This document shows positions 23,687 through 32,094 of a DNA stretch of 40,761 nt, one piece after another. The translations under genes were made by a program, and so were the position numbers. The number at the start of each line of letters is the position of its first letter. Position 1 is the first letter of the stretch. The notes under the pieces are model-generated. The model saw nothing but the letters and a program-made list of their open reading frames with translations. It was not told the DNA's origin and ran no database searches. The stretch is from an uncultured Collinsella sp. GTDB taxonomy: Bacteria; Actinomycetota; Coriobacteriia; Coriobacteriales; Coriobacteriaceae. The DNA is taken from assembly GCA_902490325.1 (NCBI GenBank), contig CABUDJ010000008.1, positions 1-40,761 on the forward strand. Reading direction: 5' to 3'.

Positions 23687-23714
23687 TTGCCCTTCGCCCA
23701 ATCGTCCGTATAAT
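23687..23714 (+). promoter_or_regulatory. Promoter of the tRNA-Asn genes
   Basis: -35 TTGCCC (23687-23692), a 16-bp spacer and a perfect -10 TATAAT (23709-23714), 31 bp before the first tRNA. An 8-bp inverted repeat, GGCAAGAA (23661-23668) and TTCTTGCC (23684-23691), overlaps the -35 box and could be an operator. Confidence 0.8.
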
Positions 23715-23744
23715 AAACTTCGTTGCTTGAGAGCACGCACCTAT

Positions 23745-23819
23745 TCCTCGGTAGCTCAATGGTAGAGCACGCGGCTGTTAACCGCGCTGTTGTAGGTTCG
23801 AGTCCTACCCGGGGAGCCA
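23745..23819 (+). tRNA. tRNA-Asn (anticodon GTT), copy 1
   Basis: 75 nt with encoded CCA. The acceptor stem is TCCTCGG/CCGGGGA with discriminator G. The anticodon stem is CGCGG/CCGCG with loop CTGTTAA, anticodon GTT. The T-arm has GTAGG-TTCGAGT-CCTAC. It is identical to the second copy 34 nt downstream. Confidence 0.97.
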
Positions 23820-23827
23820 GAATTTCT

Positions 23828-23850
23828 CAGCCCATTTCGCTGGGCTTTTA
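23828..23850 (+). terminator. Small hairpin between the two tRNA-Asn genes
   Basis: AGCCCA (23829-23834) and TGGGCT (23841-23846) form a 6-bp stem followed by TTTTA. It may end some transcripts after the first tRNA or serve as a processing signal. Confidence 0.55.
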
Positions 23851-23853
23851 AAT

Positions 23854-23928
23854 TCCTCGGTAGCTCAATGGTAGAGCACGCGGCTGTTAACCGCGCTGTT
23901 GTAGGTTCGAGTCCTACCCGGGGAGCCA
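23854..23928 (+). tRNA. tRNA-Asn (anticodon GTT), copy 2
   Basis: Identical to copy 1 over all 75 nt, including the encoded CCA. No promoter separates the two, so they are probably transcribed together and cut apart by tRNA processing enzymes. Confidence 0.97.
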
Positions 23929-23934
23929 GGTTGT

Positions 23935-23964
23935 AAAACCCGTCGCTTATGCGGCGGGTTTTTT
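23935..23964 (+). terminator. tRNA operon terminator
   Basis: A 10-bp stem AACCCGTCGC/GCGGCGGGTT (one T-G pair), loop TTAT, then a T tract to 23964. It lies about 7 bp after copy 2. Confidence 0.88.
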
Positions 23965-24122
23965 CATGCCGCGATCGCCGGTGGCGAACGTTACCGTATC
24001 AACATTTCGTGTCGAGGATGTAATCCCTCGACCCACCACCTCAACATGGCGCTGTCGTTGTAAACTATTGGAATGATTGCTCCCACGACATGGTGCCGCG
24101 AGTACCAGAAAAGGAGATTCTT

Positions 24123-24479
24123 GTGTCTGAGACCATTAACGGCAGCCTGAGCGTCTCGAACGACGTTATTGCCGATATTGCCGGTTATGCCGCGATGACG
24201 TGCTACGGCGTCGTCGGTATGGCTGAACAGCTGCAGGGCGCCGAGAGCGTGCGCCTGCTTGCCGGCCAGCGCCTCCGCAAGGGCGTGCTTGTTTCCGCCG
24301 ACGAGAACGGCCTCACGGTCGACCTTCACGTCGTGCTCGAGAACGGCGTCAACATGAAGTCCGTCTGCCACAATCTTTCGAGCTCCGTCGCCTTCACCCT
24401 GCAGGAGATCGCCCAGATCGATCCCGCCAGCCTTAAGATCGGCATTCACATCGACGCGCTCAAGAGCCGTCTGAACTAG
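24123..24479 (+). CDS. Asp23/Gls24 family envelope stress response protein
   Basis: 118 residues, a single Asp23/Gls24 domain: GSLSVSNDVIADIAGYAAMTCYGVVGM at the start and VDLHVVLENGVNMKSVCHNLSSSV in the second half. Members are small cytoplasmic or membrane-associated proteins linked to envelope stress; the one before fakA is often called YloU. GTG 24123 is chosen because AAAGGAG (24110-24116) stands 6 nt upstream; no ATG fits. A 7-bp inverted repeat (GTCGAGG 24011-24017, CCTCGAC 24026-24032) lies in the leader. fakA follows 27 bp later. Confidence 0.88.
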   Translation: MSETINGSLSVSNDVIADIAGYAAMTCYGVVGMAEQLQGAESVRLLAGQRLRKGVLVSADENGLTVDLHVVLENGVNMKSVCHNLSSSVAFTLQEIAQIDPASLKIGIHIDALKSRLN

Positions 24480-24506
24480 CATCCGAATACGGAGATTTCA
24501 CCACTC

Positions 24507-26168
24507 ATGATTGCAAAGACCATTCGCACCTGTTTTCCGATCGCTGCGGCTGCCGTTTCCGAAAAGGCCGAGGAGATCAACAAGCTCAACGTCTTCCCCG
24601 TGCCCGACGGTGACACTGGCACCAACATGTCGCTCACGCTCGCCTCGGTGACCAAGGAGCTCTCCGCTCTTCCTGCCGACGCCGACATGGAGGCCATCGC
24701 CGGCGCCATCACCCACGGCTCCCTGATGGGCGCTCGCGGCAACTCCGGTGTCATCACCTCGCAGATCCTGCGCGGTGTGGCCGAGGGTCTCGTTTCTGCC
24801 GATGAGCCCATTACGTCCGCCAACATCGCCTATGCGTTCCGCCGAGCCGTCAAGGTCGCCTTCCAGGCCGTCCGCAAGCCCATCGAGGGCACGATCCTCA
24901 CGGTGCTGCGCGATGTCTCGACCAAGGCCGACGAGTGCGAGAAGAAGAAGTTCTCGGCGGAGGACGCGCTCGACGCTATCGTCGTCGAGGCCTACCAGTC
25001 CGTCGCCCGCACGCCCGACCTGCTGCCCGTTCTGAAGGAGAACGGCGTGGTTGACTCCGGCGCCTTCGGCTTTGCTATTTTCCTTGAGAACTTTGTTGCC
25101 GCCGCGCTTGGCCGCAGCACCGTGGTCGAGGATTTCTCCGCCACGTTTGATTCCGCCGGCTCTGCCCGCGACGCGGCCCTTGGTCGTGTTGAGATCGAGG
25201 CCAACGACGACTGGGAGGGCTCGGAATTCCGCTACTGCAACGAGTTCCTCTTTAAGGCCGACGCCCCGTTTGACGAGGACGAGTGCCTTAAGTTCCTTGG
25301 TTCCATGGGCGACTGTGAGCTGCTCGTGGGCGCATATCCCGATTACAAGATTCACGTGCACTCCAACACCCCCAACCTGGTGCTCGAGCACATGCTTCAG
25401 CTTGGTCAGATCTACGAGGTCTTTATCCACAACATGGAGATGGAGGCCCACGACCGTACCGCCAAGATCCACGAGGACCAGGAAAAGGCCGCCGAGCCCG
25501 CAAAGGCCCTGGGCTTTGTCGCCGTTGCCGCCGGTTCGGGCGAGGCCGACATCCTCAAGTCCCTCGGCGTCGACGTGATCGTCTCGGGTGGCCAGACCAT
25601 GAACCCCTCGACCGCCGACCTGCTGGGCGCGGTGGACCAGGTCAACGCGACCTCGGTCATCATTCTGCCCAACAACGGCAACATCCGCATGGCCGCCGAG
25701 GCCGCTGCCTCAGCCTGCACCGACAAGAAGGTCGCCGTCGTTCCCACCAAGACCGTTCCTCAGGCCTTCTCCGCGCTGTTCGCGGTCCTGCCCGATTCCG
25801 AGCTTGAGGATGCCGTCGCCGCTATGGTTGACGCCATCAGTGAGGTTCGCGATGGCGAGGTCACCCGTGCCGTGCGCGATTCCAGCGCCTCCGACGGCTC
25901 GCCGATTCACTCCGGTGACGTCATGGGTATCATTGCCGGCTCCATCGATGTGGTCGGCTCCGACGTGAAGCAGGTCACGCTCGATTGCATCAACCGTATG
26001 CAGGAGGAAGAGGAGGGCGACGCGCTGACGATTCTGGCCGGCGAGGAGCTGTCCGACGAGGCCTTCCAGGAGATCGTCGACGCTATCGAGGAGGCTCAGC
26101 CCGATCTTGAGATTGACGCCCATCGTGGCGAGCAGCCGCTCTATCCCGTGATCTTCTCGATCGAGTAG
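24507..26168 (+). CDS. DAK2 domain protein, fatty acid kinase subunit FakA (YloV-like)
   Basis: 553 residues, normal for FakA. The N-terminal DAK2 (DhaL-type) ATP-binding domain has NVFPVPDGDTGTNM with metal-binding Asp34 and Asp36, followed by GARGNSGVI. The middle and C-terminal parts (DegV-related fold, about 300-553) include VIVSGGQTMNPSTADLLGAV and IILPNNGNI. FakA phosphorylates fatty acids delivered by a FakB (DegV) partner, feeding phospholipid synthesis through PlsX, which is encoded 5 kb downstream. No FakB gene is in the window. The ribosome binding site (GGAG at 24490-24493) is far from the ATG (13 nt), but no better start is seen. Confidence 0.88.
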   Translation: MIAKTIRTCFPIAAAAVSEKAEEINKLNVFPVPDGDTGTNMSLTLASVTKELSALPADADMEAIAGAITHGSLMGARGNSGVITSQILRGVAEGLVSADEPITSANIAYAFRRAVKVAFQAVRKPIEGTILTVLRDVSTKADECEKKKFSAEDALDAIVVEAYQSVARTPDLLPVLKENGVVDSGAFGFAIFLENFVAAALGRSTVVEDFSATFDSAGSARDAALGRVEIEANDDWEGSEFRYCNEFLFKADAPFDEDECLKFLGSMGDCELLVGAYPDYKIHVHSNTPNLVLEHMLQLGQIYEVFIHNMEMEAHDRTAKIHEDQEKAAEPAKALGFVAVAAGSGEADILKSLGVDVIVSGGQTMNPSTADLLGAVDQVNATSVIILPNNGNIRMAAEAAASACTDKKVAVVPTKTVPQAFSALFAVLPDSELEDAVAAMVDAISEVRDGEVTRAVRDSSASDGSPIHSGDVMGIIAGSIDVVGSDVKQVTLDCINRMQEEEEGDALTILAGEELSDEAFQEIVDAIEEAQPDLEIDAHRGEQPLYPVIFSIE

Positions 26169-26178
26169 GCAACTGTCC

Positions 26179-28356
26179 ATGTCCGAGCTGTGCTCCGTGC
26201 CGCGCGTCTCGGAGCGCTTTGCCCAGAGCAATGCGCTCGACGAGGATATCGCGCGACTCAAATATGTTTCGGGTAAACGTGAGGAGGCCCTTCGCCGTCT
26301 GGGAATTCGGACGGTGGGGGACCTCCTTCTCCATATCCCTCATCGATACCTCGACTTTACCCGTTCGTGGTCCATCGAGATGGCGCCCATCGGTACCGTG
26401 TGCACCATCATCGCCACGGTCGACCGCATCGTCCAAAAGCAGCCGCGTCCGCGCATGCAGGTGACCGAGGTATCGCTGGTGGACGAGACGGGCGTGTTGC
26501 AGGTCGCCTTTTTCCGCCAGCCCTGGATTGCCCAGCAGCTTAAGCAGGGCGACCGCCTGGCCGTGATGGGCAAGGTCGAGTTTGCCTACGGCTTTAAGCA
26601 GATGGCCTCGCCCCACTTTGAAAAGCTCGAGGACGGGCGCGCCGCAGGCACCATTCTGCCGGTCCATTACGTGAGCGATGGCGTGAGCCAGGCGTGGATG
26701 CGCCGCATCGTAAGCGGCGCGCTCGAGGTCGTCGGCAATCCGTTCGATCCGATTCCCGCGCCGCTGCGCGCAAAGCGGAAGCTCATGAGCAATGCCCGCG
26801 CGTTGCGTTCGATCCACTTTCCCTCGAGCATGGCTGAGCGCGACATCGCACGCCGGCGTCTTGCCTACGAGGAGTGCCTCTACCTGCAGCTGGCGCTGCG
26901 TCTGCGCAACGACGGCGGCCTGGTCGATGTGGTGCCCTATGCCCACACTGCGGGCGAGCATCTGGGCGCGCTTAAACAGGCCCTTCCGTTTTCGCTGAGC
27001 GACGAGCAGGAGGCCGCACTCCAAGACATCCTGCATGACATGTGCGATGGCGGGCGCGTGATGAACCGTCTGCTGCTGGGCGATGTCGGTACCGGTAAGA
27101 CCGCCGTTGCCGCCTGCGCGCTGGCTGTGGCTGCCGATAGCGGCACGCAGGCCTGCGTTATGGCGCCCACGGGCGTGCTGGCGCGCCAATATGCCGATAA
27201 GACCGGCCCTCTGCTCTCGCAGGCCGGCATGTCCTGGGCGCTTCTGACGGGCGCCACGCCGGCCGCAGAGCGCGAGCGCATCCATGCCCAGCTGGAATCG
27301 GGCGAGCTTGACGTGCTCTTTGGCACCCATGCGGTGCTTTCGGATAACGTTGCGTTCAAGCATCTGTCGCTTGTTGTCATCGACGAGCAGCACCGCTTTG
27401 GCGTTGGCCAGCGCAACGCCCTACGCGCGAAGGGCCCCGGTGCCGATCTGCTCGTTATGACGGCAACGCCCATCCCGCGTACGCTGGCGCTTTCGGTCTA
27501 CGGCGATCTGGATACGAGCATCATCCGCCATCGGCCCGTCCCTGGCGCTGGCGTGTCGACACGCGTGCTCACCGAGTCGAGCCGCGACCTCGCCTATGGC
27601 GCCATCAGCGAAGCGCATGAAAAAGGTCAGCAGGCCTACGTGATTTGCCCGCTCGTGGAGCCGAGTGACTCGGCCGATGAGTTGGAGGACGTGCCCGGTA
27701 TCGCCCGCGACGAGGAGGGCCGCGTAACCGTCCCCGTGCCGCTGCACGATACGGCAACCGAGCTCGACCGACTGCGTCTTGCGTTGCCGGGGCTTACCGT
27801 CGAGCGCCTTCACGGCCGCATGCCGGCGGGGGAGAAGGACCAGGTTATCGATGCCTTCAAGCGTGGCGAGATTGACGTGCTCGTCTCGACTACGGTGGTC
27901 GAGGTGGGCGTCGACGTGCCTAACGCCACCGTCATGGTCATCGAGAACGGCGAGCGCTTTGGATTGGCTGCCCTGCACCAGCTGCGCGGCCGCGTGGGCC
28001 GTGGCAGTGTGTCGGGCACGTGCCTGGTCATGACGCACTCCAAGGGCAACGGCGGCGCATCGGCGGCACAAGACCGTCTCCAGTCGCTCGAAAAGACCTC
28101 GGACGGCTTTACGCTCGCCCAGATGGACCTGCGCCTGCGCCATGAAGGCGAGATCCTGGGTTATCGCCAGCATGGTGGTGTGACCCTGCGCTTTGTCGAC
28201 CTGGACGCCGACGAGGAGCTGATCGAGTGGGCCCATTTGGACGCGGTCGAGCTCTTGCGGTATGCTTGCAACCTTGACTCTGTGGCGACGCGTCCCTTGC
28301 GCGACGCGGTCGCCATGCGTTATCGACATATCTTTAAGGAGGTCAGCGGAGGATGA
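26179..28356 (+). CDS. recG: ATP-dependent DNA helicase RecG
   Basis: 725 residues. Remodels stalled forks and Holliday junctions. The N-terminal wedge/OB domain has LGIRTVGDLLLHIPHRYLD and a VSLVDETGVLQVAFFRQPW strand. The helicase core carries Walker A GDVGTGKT (301-308), DEQH box (402-405), a TATPIPRTLAL motif III and VVEVGVDVPNATVMVIENG (motif V). The QLRGRVGRG motif VI and the C-terminal LRLRHEGEILGYRQHG follow. The start is 11 bp after fakA with a poor ribosome binding site, so it is likely co-translated. The stop overlaps the rsmD start (ATGA). Confidence 0.95.
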   Translation: MSELCSVPRVSERFAQSNALDEDIARLKYVSGKREEALRRLGIRTVGDLLLHIPHRYLDFTRSWSIEMAPIGTVCTIIATVDRIVQKQPRPRMQVTEVSLVDETGVLQVAFFRQPWIAQQLKQGDRLAVMGKVEFAYGFKQMASPHFEKLEDGRAAGTILPVHYVSDGVSQAWMRRIVSGALEVVGNPFDPIPAPLRAKRKLMSNARALRSIHFPSSMAERDIARRRLAYEECLYLQLALRLRNDGGLVDVVPYAHTAGEHLGALKQALPFSLSDEQEAALQDILHDMCDGGRVMNRLLLGDVGTGKTAVAACALAVAADSGTQACVMAPTGVLARQYADKTGPLLSQAGMSWALLTGATPAAERERIHAQLESGELDVLFGTHAVLSDNVAFKHLSLVVIDEQHRFGVGQRNALRAKGPGADLLVMTATPIPRTLALSVYGDLDTSIIRHRPVPGAGVSTRVLTESSRDLAYGAISEAHEKGQQAYVICPLVEPSDSADELEDVPGIARDEEGRVTVPVPLHDTATELDRLRLALPGLTVERLHGRMPAGEKDQVIDAFKRGEIDVLVSTTVVEVGVDVPNATVMVIENGERFGLAALHQLRGRVGRGSVSGTCLVMTHSKGNGGASAAQDRLQSLEKTSDGFTLAQMDLRLRHEGEILGYRQHGGVTLRFVDLDADEELIEWAHLDAVELLRYACNLDSVATRPLRDAVAMRYRHIFKEVSGG

Positions 28357-29009
28357 GAATCATCGGCGGCGAATGGCACGGTCGTAAGATCGAGGAGCCC
28401 CGTGGTCGCGATGTCACCCGCCCCACGACTGATCGCGTGCGCGAGGCGTGCGCATCTATGGTCATGTCGGCATTCGATTTCGATTTGGACGAGGTTCGTG
28501 TGTTGGACGCCTTTGGCGGCTCCGGTGCCTTAGGGTTAGAGATGCTCTCTCGTGGGGCCCGCTCGCTCACGACGTTTGAGATCGATCGCAACGCCGCGCG
28601 GCTCATTACCAAGAATATCGAGTCGCTCTGCCATGACCGTGCGCGTTGGCGCGTGGTCACGGGCGACATGCTGACGAGTGCCTCACGCGGTCGTGTACCG
28701 GGCGGCCCCTTTGATCTGGTCCTGCTCGACCCGCCCTATGCTTTTGGTGCCGAGCCGGTCGAGGAACTGCTGCAGAATCTGGCCCAGCAGGGTCTGCTTG
28801 CGTCTGGCGCTTACGCCCTGTTTGAGCATGCCGCCGCCGATGCGGGCGCGCATCCGGCAGACTTTGAGACTGTACGTGAGAAGCGCTACGGCATTACCTC
28901 GGTCGACCTGCTCCGTTGGGTCGGCGATGACGATGGTGAGGGCGATAGCGCCGGCACCGATGCTGACAACAATGATGCCACGACGTTTCAGGAGGACGCC
29001 CATGAATGA
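28353..29009 (+). CDS. rsmD: 16S rRNA (guanine(966)-N2)-methyltransferase
   Basis: 218 residues. Methylates G966 of 16S rRNA. RIIGGEWHGRKI and RPTTDRVREA at the N-terminus are RsmD signatures. The SAM-binding loop is LDAFGGSGALGLE, and the catalytic motif is DPPY (126-129). The last 25 residues are an acidic low-complexity tail (DDDGEGDSAGTDADNND) not part of the fold. AAGGAGG (28336-28342) and the recG overlap support ATG 28353. It overlaps coaD by 8 bp; the rsmD-coaD pair is common. Confidence 0.94.
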   Translation: MRIIGGEWHGRKIEEPRGRDVTRPTTDRVREACASMVMSAFDFDLDEVRVLDAFGGSGALGLEMLSRGARSLTTFEIDRNAARLITKNIESLCHDRARWRVVTGDMLTSASRGRVPGGPFDLVLLDPPYAFGAEPVEELLQNLAQQGLLASGAYALFEHAAADAGAHPADFETVREKRYGITSVDLLRWVGDDDGEGDSAGTDADNNDATTFQEDAHE

Positions 29010-29499
29010 CACCATCAACCGCGTGATCGTCCCGGGCACCTTCGATCCCATCACGTTTGGCCATATCGATGTGATCCGCCGCGCCCGCCGCATCTTTCCC
29101 AGTGTGATCGTCGCTGTTGCAGAGTCGCAGGGTAAAAACGGTGTGGGCACCACGTTTATGCTCGATGAGCGCGTGGCGCTGGCCCGCGAGGCGCTCGGTG
29201 ATATCGACGGCGTCGAAGTCCTGCCCTTTACCGGCCTCTTGGTCGACTTCGCTCGTGAGCAGGGGGCGGGGGCCGTGGTCAAGGGCCTGCGCGCCATGAC
29301 CGACTTTGAGTATGAGCTGCAGCAGGCCGACCTCAATTATCGCTTGGATAGCGAGCTGGAGTCCATCTTTGTCATGAGTGCTCCGCAGTACGGTTACATC
29401 TCGAGCTCGGTCGTTCGCCAGATCGCCTCGCTCGGCAGCGATGTATCGACGTTTGTGCCGCCCAACGTGGTCGAAGCGCTCAGACATCGCTTTTCGTGA
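29002..29499 (+). CDS. coaD: Phosphopantetheine adenylyltransferase
   Basis: 165 residues. Makes dephospho-CoA from ATP and 4'-phosphopantetheine. The HxGH-type site is GTFDPITFGH (residues 12-21) and the second site is ISSSVVRQ near the C-terminus. ATG 29002 follows AGGAGG (28990-28995). The open frame runs further upstream inside rsmD without a good start. Confidence 0.95.
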   Translation: MNDTINRVIVPGTFDPITFGHIDVIRRARRIFPSVIVAVAESQGKNGVGTTFMLDERVALAREALGDIDGVEVLPFTGLLVDFAREQGAGAVVKGLRAMTDFEYELQQADLNYRLDSELESIFVMSAPQYGYISSSVVRQIASLGSDVSTFVPPNVVEALRHRFS

Positions 29500-29567
29500 C
29501 GTTTTTTATTGCCTGGTGGCATGTGGTAAACTAGCACGATGATATGTTACCTATGAAAGGAGACCGG

Positions 29568-30065
29568 ATGCCGGGCGAGAATTTTCCTGGCGATAGGATC
29601 GTCAGCTTGGTCGATGAGCTCGAAGGGCTGATCGAGGAAGCCAAGCCGCCTTTCGGCAAGAACGCTCAGTTCAAGGTCATCGACGCCGACGTGTTCTTCA
29701 ACATCCTCGACGAGATCCGCATGAGCTATCCCGAGGAGTGGCAGAAGTCCCGCCGTATCCTTAAGGAGCGCGAGGAGCTTATGGCTTCCGCCGCCGCCCA
29801 GGCCGATTCCATCATCGCCGACGCTCAGCAGCAGGCCCTCACCATTGCCGGTGAGCAGGAGATCGTCCGCCTTGCGCAGCAGCAGGCCGACGACATCCGC
29901 GATCGTGCCCAGCAGTACGAGCGCGAGACGCGTTATGCTGCCGAGGACTATGCAGAGCAGGTCTTTACGCATCTGGAGGAGAACCTCAAGAGCCTGACTG
30001 GCACCGTTACCCGTTGCCGTCAGCAGCTCAACGAGGGTGCCGCCCAACAGAATGGTCAGTGGTAA
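29568..30065 (+). CDS. Coiled-coil protein of unknown function (ATP synthase B- / DivIVA-like)
   Basis: 165 residues. A short N-terminal part (VSLVDELEGLIEEAKPPFG) is followed by VIDADVFFNILDEIRMSYPEEW. A long Gln/Ala-rich coiled coil runs from about residue 65 to 145 (QADSIIADAQQQALTIAGEQ). I do not recognise a known function. Profile searches would likely hit coiled-coil families such as DivIVA or ATP synthase subunit B without real meaning. ATG 29568 has an ideal GAAAGGAG site (29555-29562). An extended -10 TGGTAAACT (29524-29532) may be its promoter. It ends 1 bp into yceD (TAATG). Its place between coaD and yceD-rpmF suggests a conserved role in coriobacteria. Confidence 0.75.
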   Translation: MPGENFPGDRIVSLVDELEGLIEEAKPPFGKNAQFKVIDADVFFNILDEIRMSYPEEWQKSRRILKEREELMASAAAQADSIIADAQQQALTIAGEQEIVRLAQQQADDIRDRAQQYERETRYAAEDYAEQVFTHLEENLKSLTGTVTRCRQQLNEGAAQQNGQW

Positions 30066-30619
30066 TGGCTGAGTTCCCGAGCGTTACCGTCGATCTTTCC
30101 GAGCAGCTTGAGTTTCCCGGAGATTCGTATCCGCTGACCGGCAAGGTCGATGTCGCCACCTACACGGTGGGCGAGAAGGAGTACCAGCTACAGGACGGCA
30201 TCGACTACGACGTTGTCTTTACCAATGCCGGTACCGGTGTCTTGCTCACGGGCATGGTCCGCGCGCACGCCACCGGCGAGTGCGACCGTTGCCTGGAGCC
30301 CGCTTCGTTTGATATCGCCGGCGAGATCGAGGAGTTCTACCTCTTCGAGGAGCCCGAGGATCCCGAGGCCTTCGAGGACGGCTACGAGCTCCTGGGTGAG
30401 GACCGCATCGTCGATCTGGGTGAGCCCATCAACGACGCGGTCGTCATGGACACGCCGTTTGTGGTGCTCTGCAAGCCCGATTGCCGCGGTCTGTGTCCCA
30501 CTTGCGGTTGCAATCTCAACGTCGAGCAATGCGAATGCGCCGCACAGGCAGAGGCAGAATGGGCCGCTGCCACGGAAAATCCATTTGCAGCATTGAAGAA
30601 TCTCAAGCTCGATGAGTAA
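30065..30619 (+). CDS. YceD family protein (DUF177)
   Basis: 184 residues. The DUF177 family is linked to 23S rRNA accumulation and regularly precedes rpmF, as here. The central domain has GECDRCLEP and a strongly acidic run (FEEPEDPEAFEDG). The C-terminal Cys-rich part, CKPDCRGLCPTCGCNLN, then CEC, looks like a zinc-binding knuckle. ATG 30065 overlaps the previous stop by one base; no strong ribosome binding site is present, so translation is probably coupled. Confidence 0.88.
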   Translation: MAEFPSVTVDLSEQLEFPGDSYPLTGKVDVATYTVGEKEYQLQDGIDYDVVFTNAGTGVLLTGMVRAHATGECDRCLEPASFDIAGEIEEFYLFEEPEDPEAFEDGYELLGEDRIVDLGEPINDAVVMDTPFVVLCKPDCRGLCPTCGCNLNVEQCECAAQAEAEWAAATENPFAALKNLKLDE

Positions 30620-30683
30620 AACTGTGGTAGTATCGCTACTTGCGCGTAATCGCCACACTGGATAGTTCATAAGGAAGGTCACT

Positions 30684-30863
30684 ATGCCCGTACCTAAACA
30701 AAAGCAGGGTCGTATCCGCACTCACACCCGTCGTTCCGCCAACATGAAGATTTCGGCTGCGGCTCAGTCCACGTGCCCCCGTTGCGGCGCTGTCAAGCTT
30801 CCGCACCACGTGTGCCCCAGCTGCGGTTTCTACAAGGACCGCGAGGTTATCGTTACCGAGTAA
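30684..30863 (+). CDS. rpmF: 50S ribosomal protein L32
   Basis: 59 residues. The N-terminus MPVPKQKQGRIRTHTRRS is the L32 hallmark. The C-terminal zinc ribbon has four cysteines, Cys31/Cys34 (CPRC) and Cys44/Cys47 (CPSC), so this is the zinc-binding paralogue type. AAGGAAG at 30671-30677 is the ribosome binding site. A terminator-type hairpin follows before plsX. Confidence 0.96.
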   Translation: MPVPKQKQGRIRTHTRRSANMKISAAAQSTCPRCGAVKLPHHVCPSCGFYKDREVIVTE

Positions 30864-30903
30864 CGGTATACTCTGGATGCGATGCCGTTCCAAATGGAAC
30901 CAC

Positions 30904-30933
30904 AATGGCCGGCTCAATGAGTCGGCCATTTTT
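30904..30933 (+). terminator. Terminator or attenuator between rpmF and plsX
   Basis: A 12-bp stem AATGGCCGGCTC/GAGTCGGCCATT (one G-T pair) with a three-base loop AAT, ending in five T (30929-30933). It lies 5 nt before the plsX Shine-Dalgarno (AAGGAG, 30938-30943). It would uncouple rpmF from the lipid genes or attenuate them. No strong promoter is visible between hairpin and plsX. Confidence 0.82.
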
Positions 30934-30950
30934 GTATAAGGAGCATGTAT

Positions 30951-31970
30951 ATGAGTAACGTTCGCGTTTGTGTAGACGTTGTGGGCGGAGACGAGAAACC
31001 TCAGGTTGTTCTCGATGGTATCGAGGCTGCGCTTGCCGCCGATCCCGATATCGAGGTCTTGGCAGCTGGCCCCGCTGAAATCGTCAATCCCTTTGCTGCT
31101 TCCCATGCACGTGTTGAGGCTCTTGAGGCACCCGACGTTATCGCCATGGATGACGATCCCATTCGCGCCGTGATGACCAAGCGTAAATCGTCGATCGTGC
31201 TTGCCTGCCGCGCCATCAAAAAGGGCAACGCGGACGCGTTCTTCTCCGCCGGCTCGACCGGTGCCATGACCGCTGCCGCCACCGCCTATGTGACGCCGTT
31301 TAGATATATGGCCGAAGGCAAGAAGCAGCCGGTGCGTCCCTGTCTGACCAATGCGCTGCCCAATCGCGCCGGCGGTCTGACGGTGCTGTGCGATATGGGC
31401 GCCAACCCCGATGTCGAGGTCGATGACATGGTGCGTTTTGCCCAGATGGGTAGCGCCTATGCCCGCGTCGTCCTGGGCATCGAGCATCCCCGCGTGGGCC
31501 TGCTTGCCAATGGCACCGAGGACGAGAAGGGTTCCAACTTTACCAAGGCGTGCTTCCCCGCCATGAAGGCCGCCGTTCCCGGCTTTGTGGGCAACTGCGA
31601 GGGCACCGACCTGACCTCGGGTAACTTTGACGTCATCGTTGCCGATGGCATGTCGGGCAACATCGCGCTCAAGGCAACCGAGGGCGCCGCTAAGTTTTTG
31701 CTGCAAGAGCTCAAGGGTGCCTTTATGGCTTCGCTCGGCACCAAGATCGCCGCGTTGCTCATCAAAAAGCAGATGCGCGAGATCAAGGCAAAGCTTTCGG
31801 GCGATGCTAAGGGCGGCGCCATTCTGCTGGGCCTGCGTGGCGTGGTCCTGATCGGCCACGGTGCCACCTCGGTCGAGGCCGTCAAAAACGGTACGCTTGC
31901 CGCGGCCCAGGCCGTGCGCGCCGGGCTGGTCGAGAACGTCGCCAACTCTATGGACGGCATCGTTTTGTAG
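30951..31970 (+). CDS. plsX: Phosphate acyltransferase PlsX
   Basis: 339 residues. Makes acyl-phosphate from acyl-ACP for phospholipid synthesis. N-terminal VRVCVDVVGGDEKPQVVLDG is typical, although the usual AMGGD is VVGGD here. ADAFFSAGSTGAMTA, VLCDMGANPDVEVDDM, GLLANGTEDEKGS, and DVIVADGMSGNIALKATEG are all diagnostic. ATG 30951 is preferred over ATG 30945 because AAGGAG ends 7 nt before it and only 1 nt before the other. acpP follows. Confidence 0.95.
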   Translation: MSNVRVCVDVVGGDEKPQVVLDGIEAALAADPDIEVLAAGPAEIVNPFAASHARVEALEAPDVIAMDDDPIRAVMTKRKSSIVLACRAIKKGNADAFFSAGSTGAMTAAATAYVTPFRYMAEGKKQPVRPCLTNALPNRAGGLTVLCDMGANPDVEVDDMVRFAQMGSAYARVVLGIEHPRVGLLANGTEDEKGSNFTKACFPAMKAAVPGFVGNCEGTDLTSGNFDVIVADGMSGNIALKATEGAAKFLLQELKGAFMASLGTKIAALLIKKQMREIKAKLSGDAKGGAILLGLRGVVLIGHGATSVEAVKNGTLAAAQAVRAGLVENVANSMDGIVL

Positions 31971-32094
31971 GAGCGAGTTAGAGCGCTGTTATGTGCCTCG
32001 CGGCCTTCGTCGTGGGGTAGAATCAAAACCGTGTCTTGGCGCTGCGCTTGCGGCGCCAGCTCGTTGATGTTCACGCAATATGAGAGGAAGCGCT

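Noticed and set aside
23596..23690. Small - strand gene between rpoD and the tRNA genes (frame 23544-23759)
   Set aside because: It spans the tRNA promoter and first tRNA and the R3 repeat, with no ribosome binding site and no recognisable protein features.
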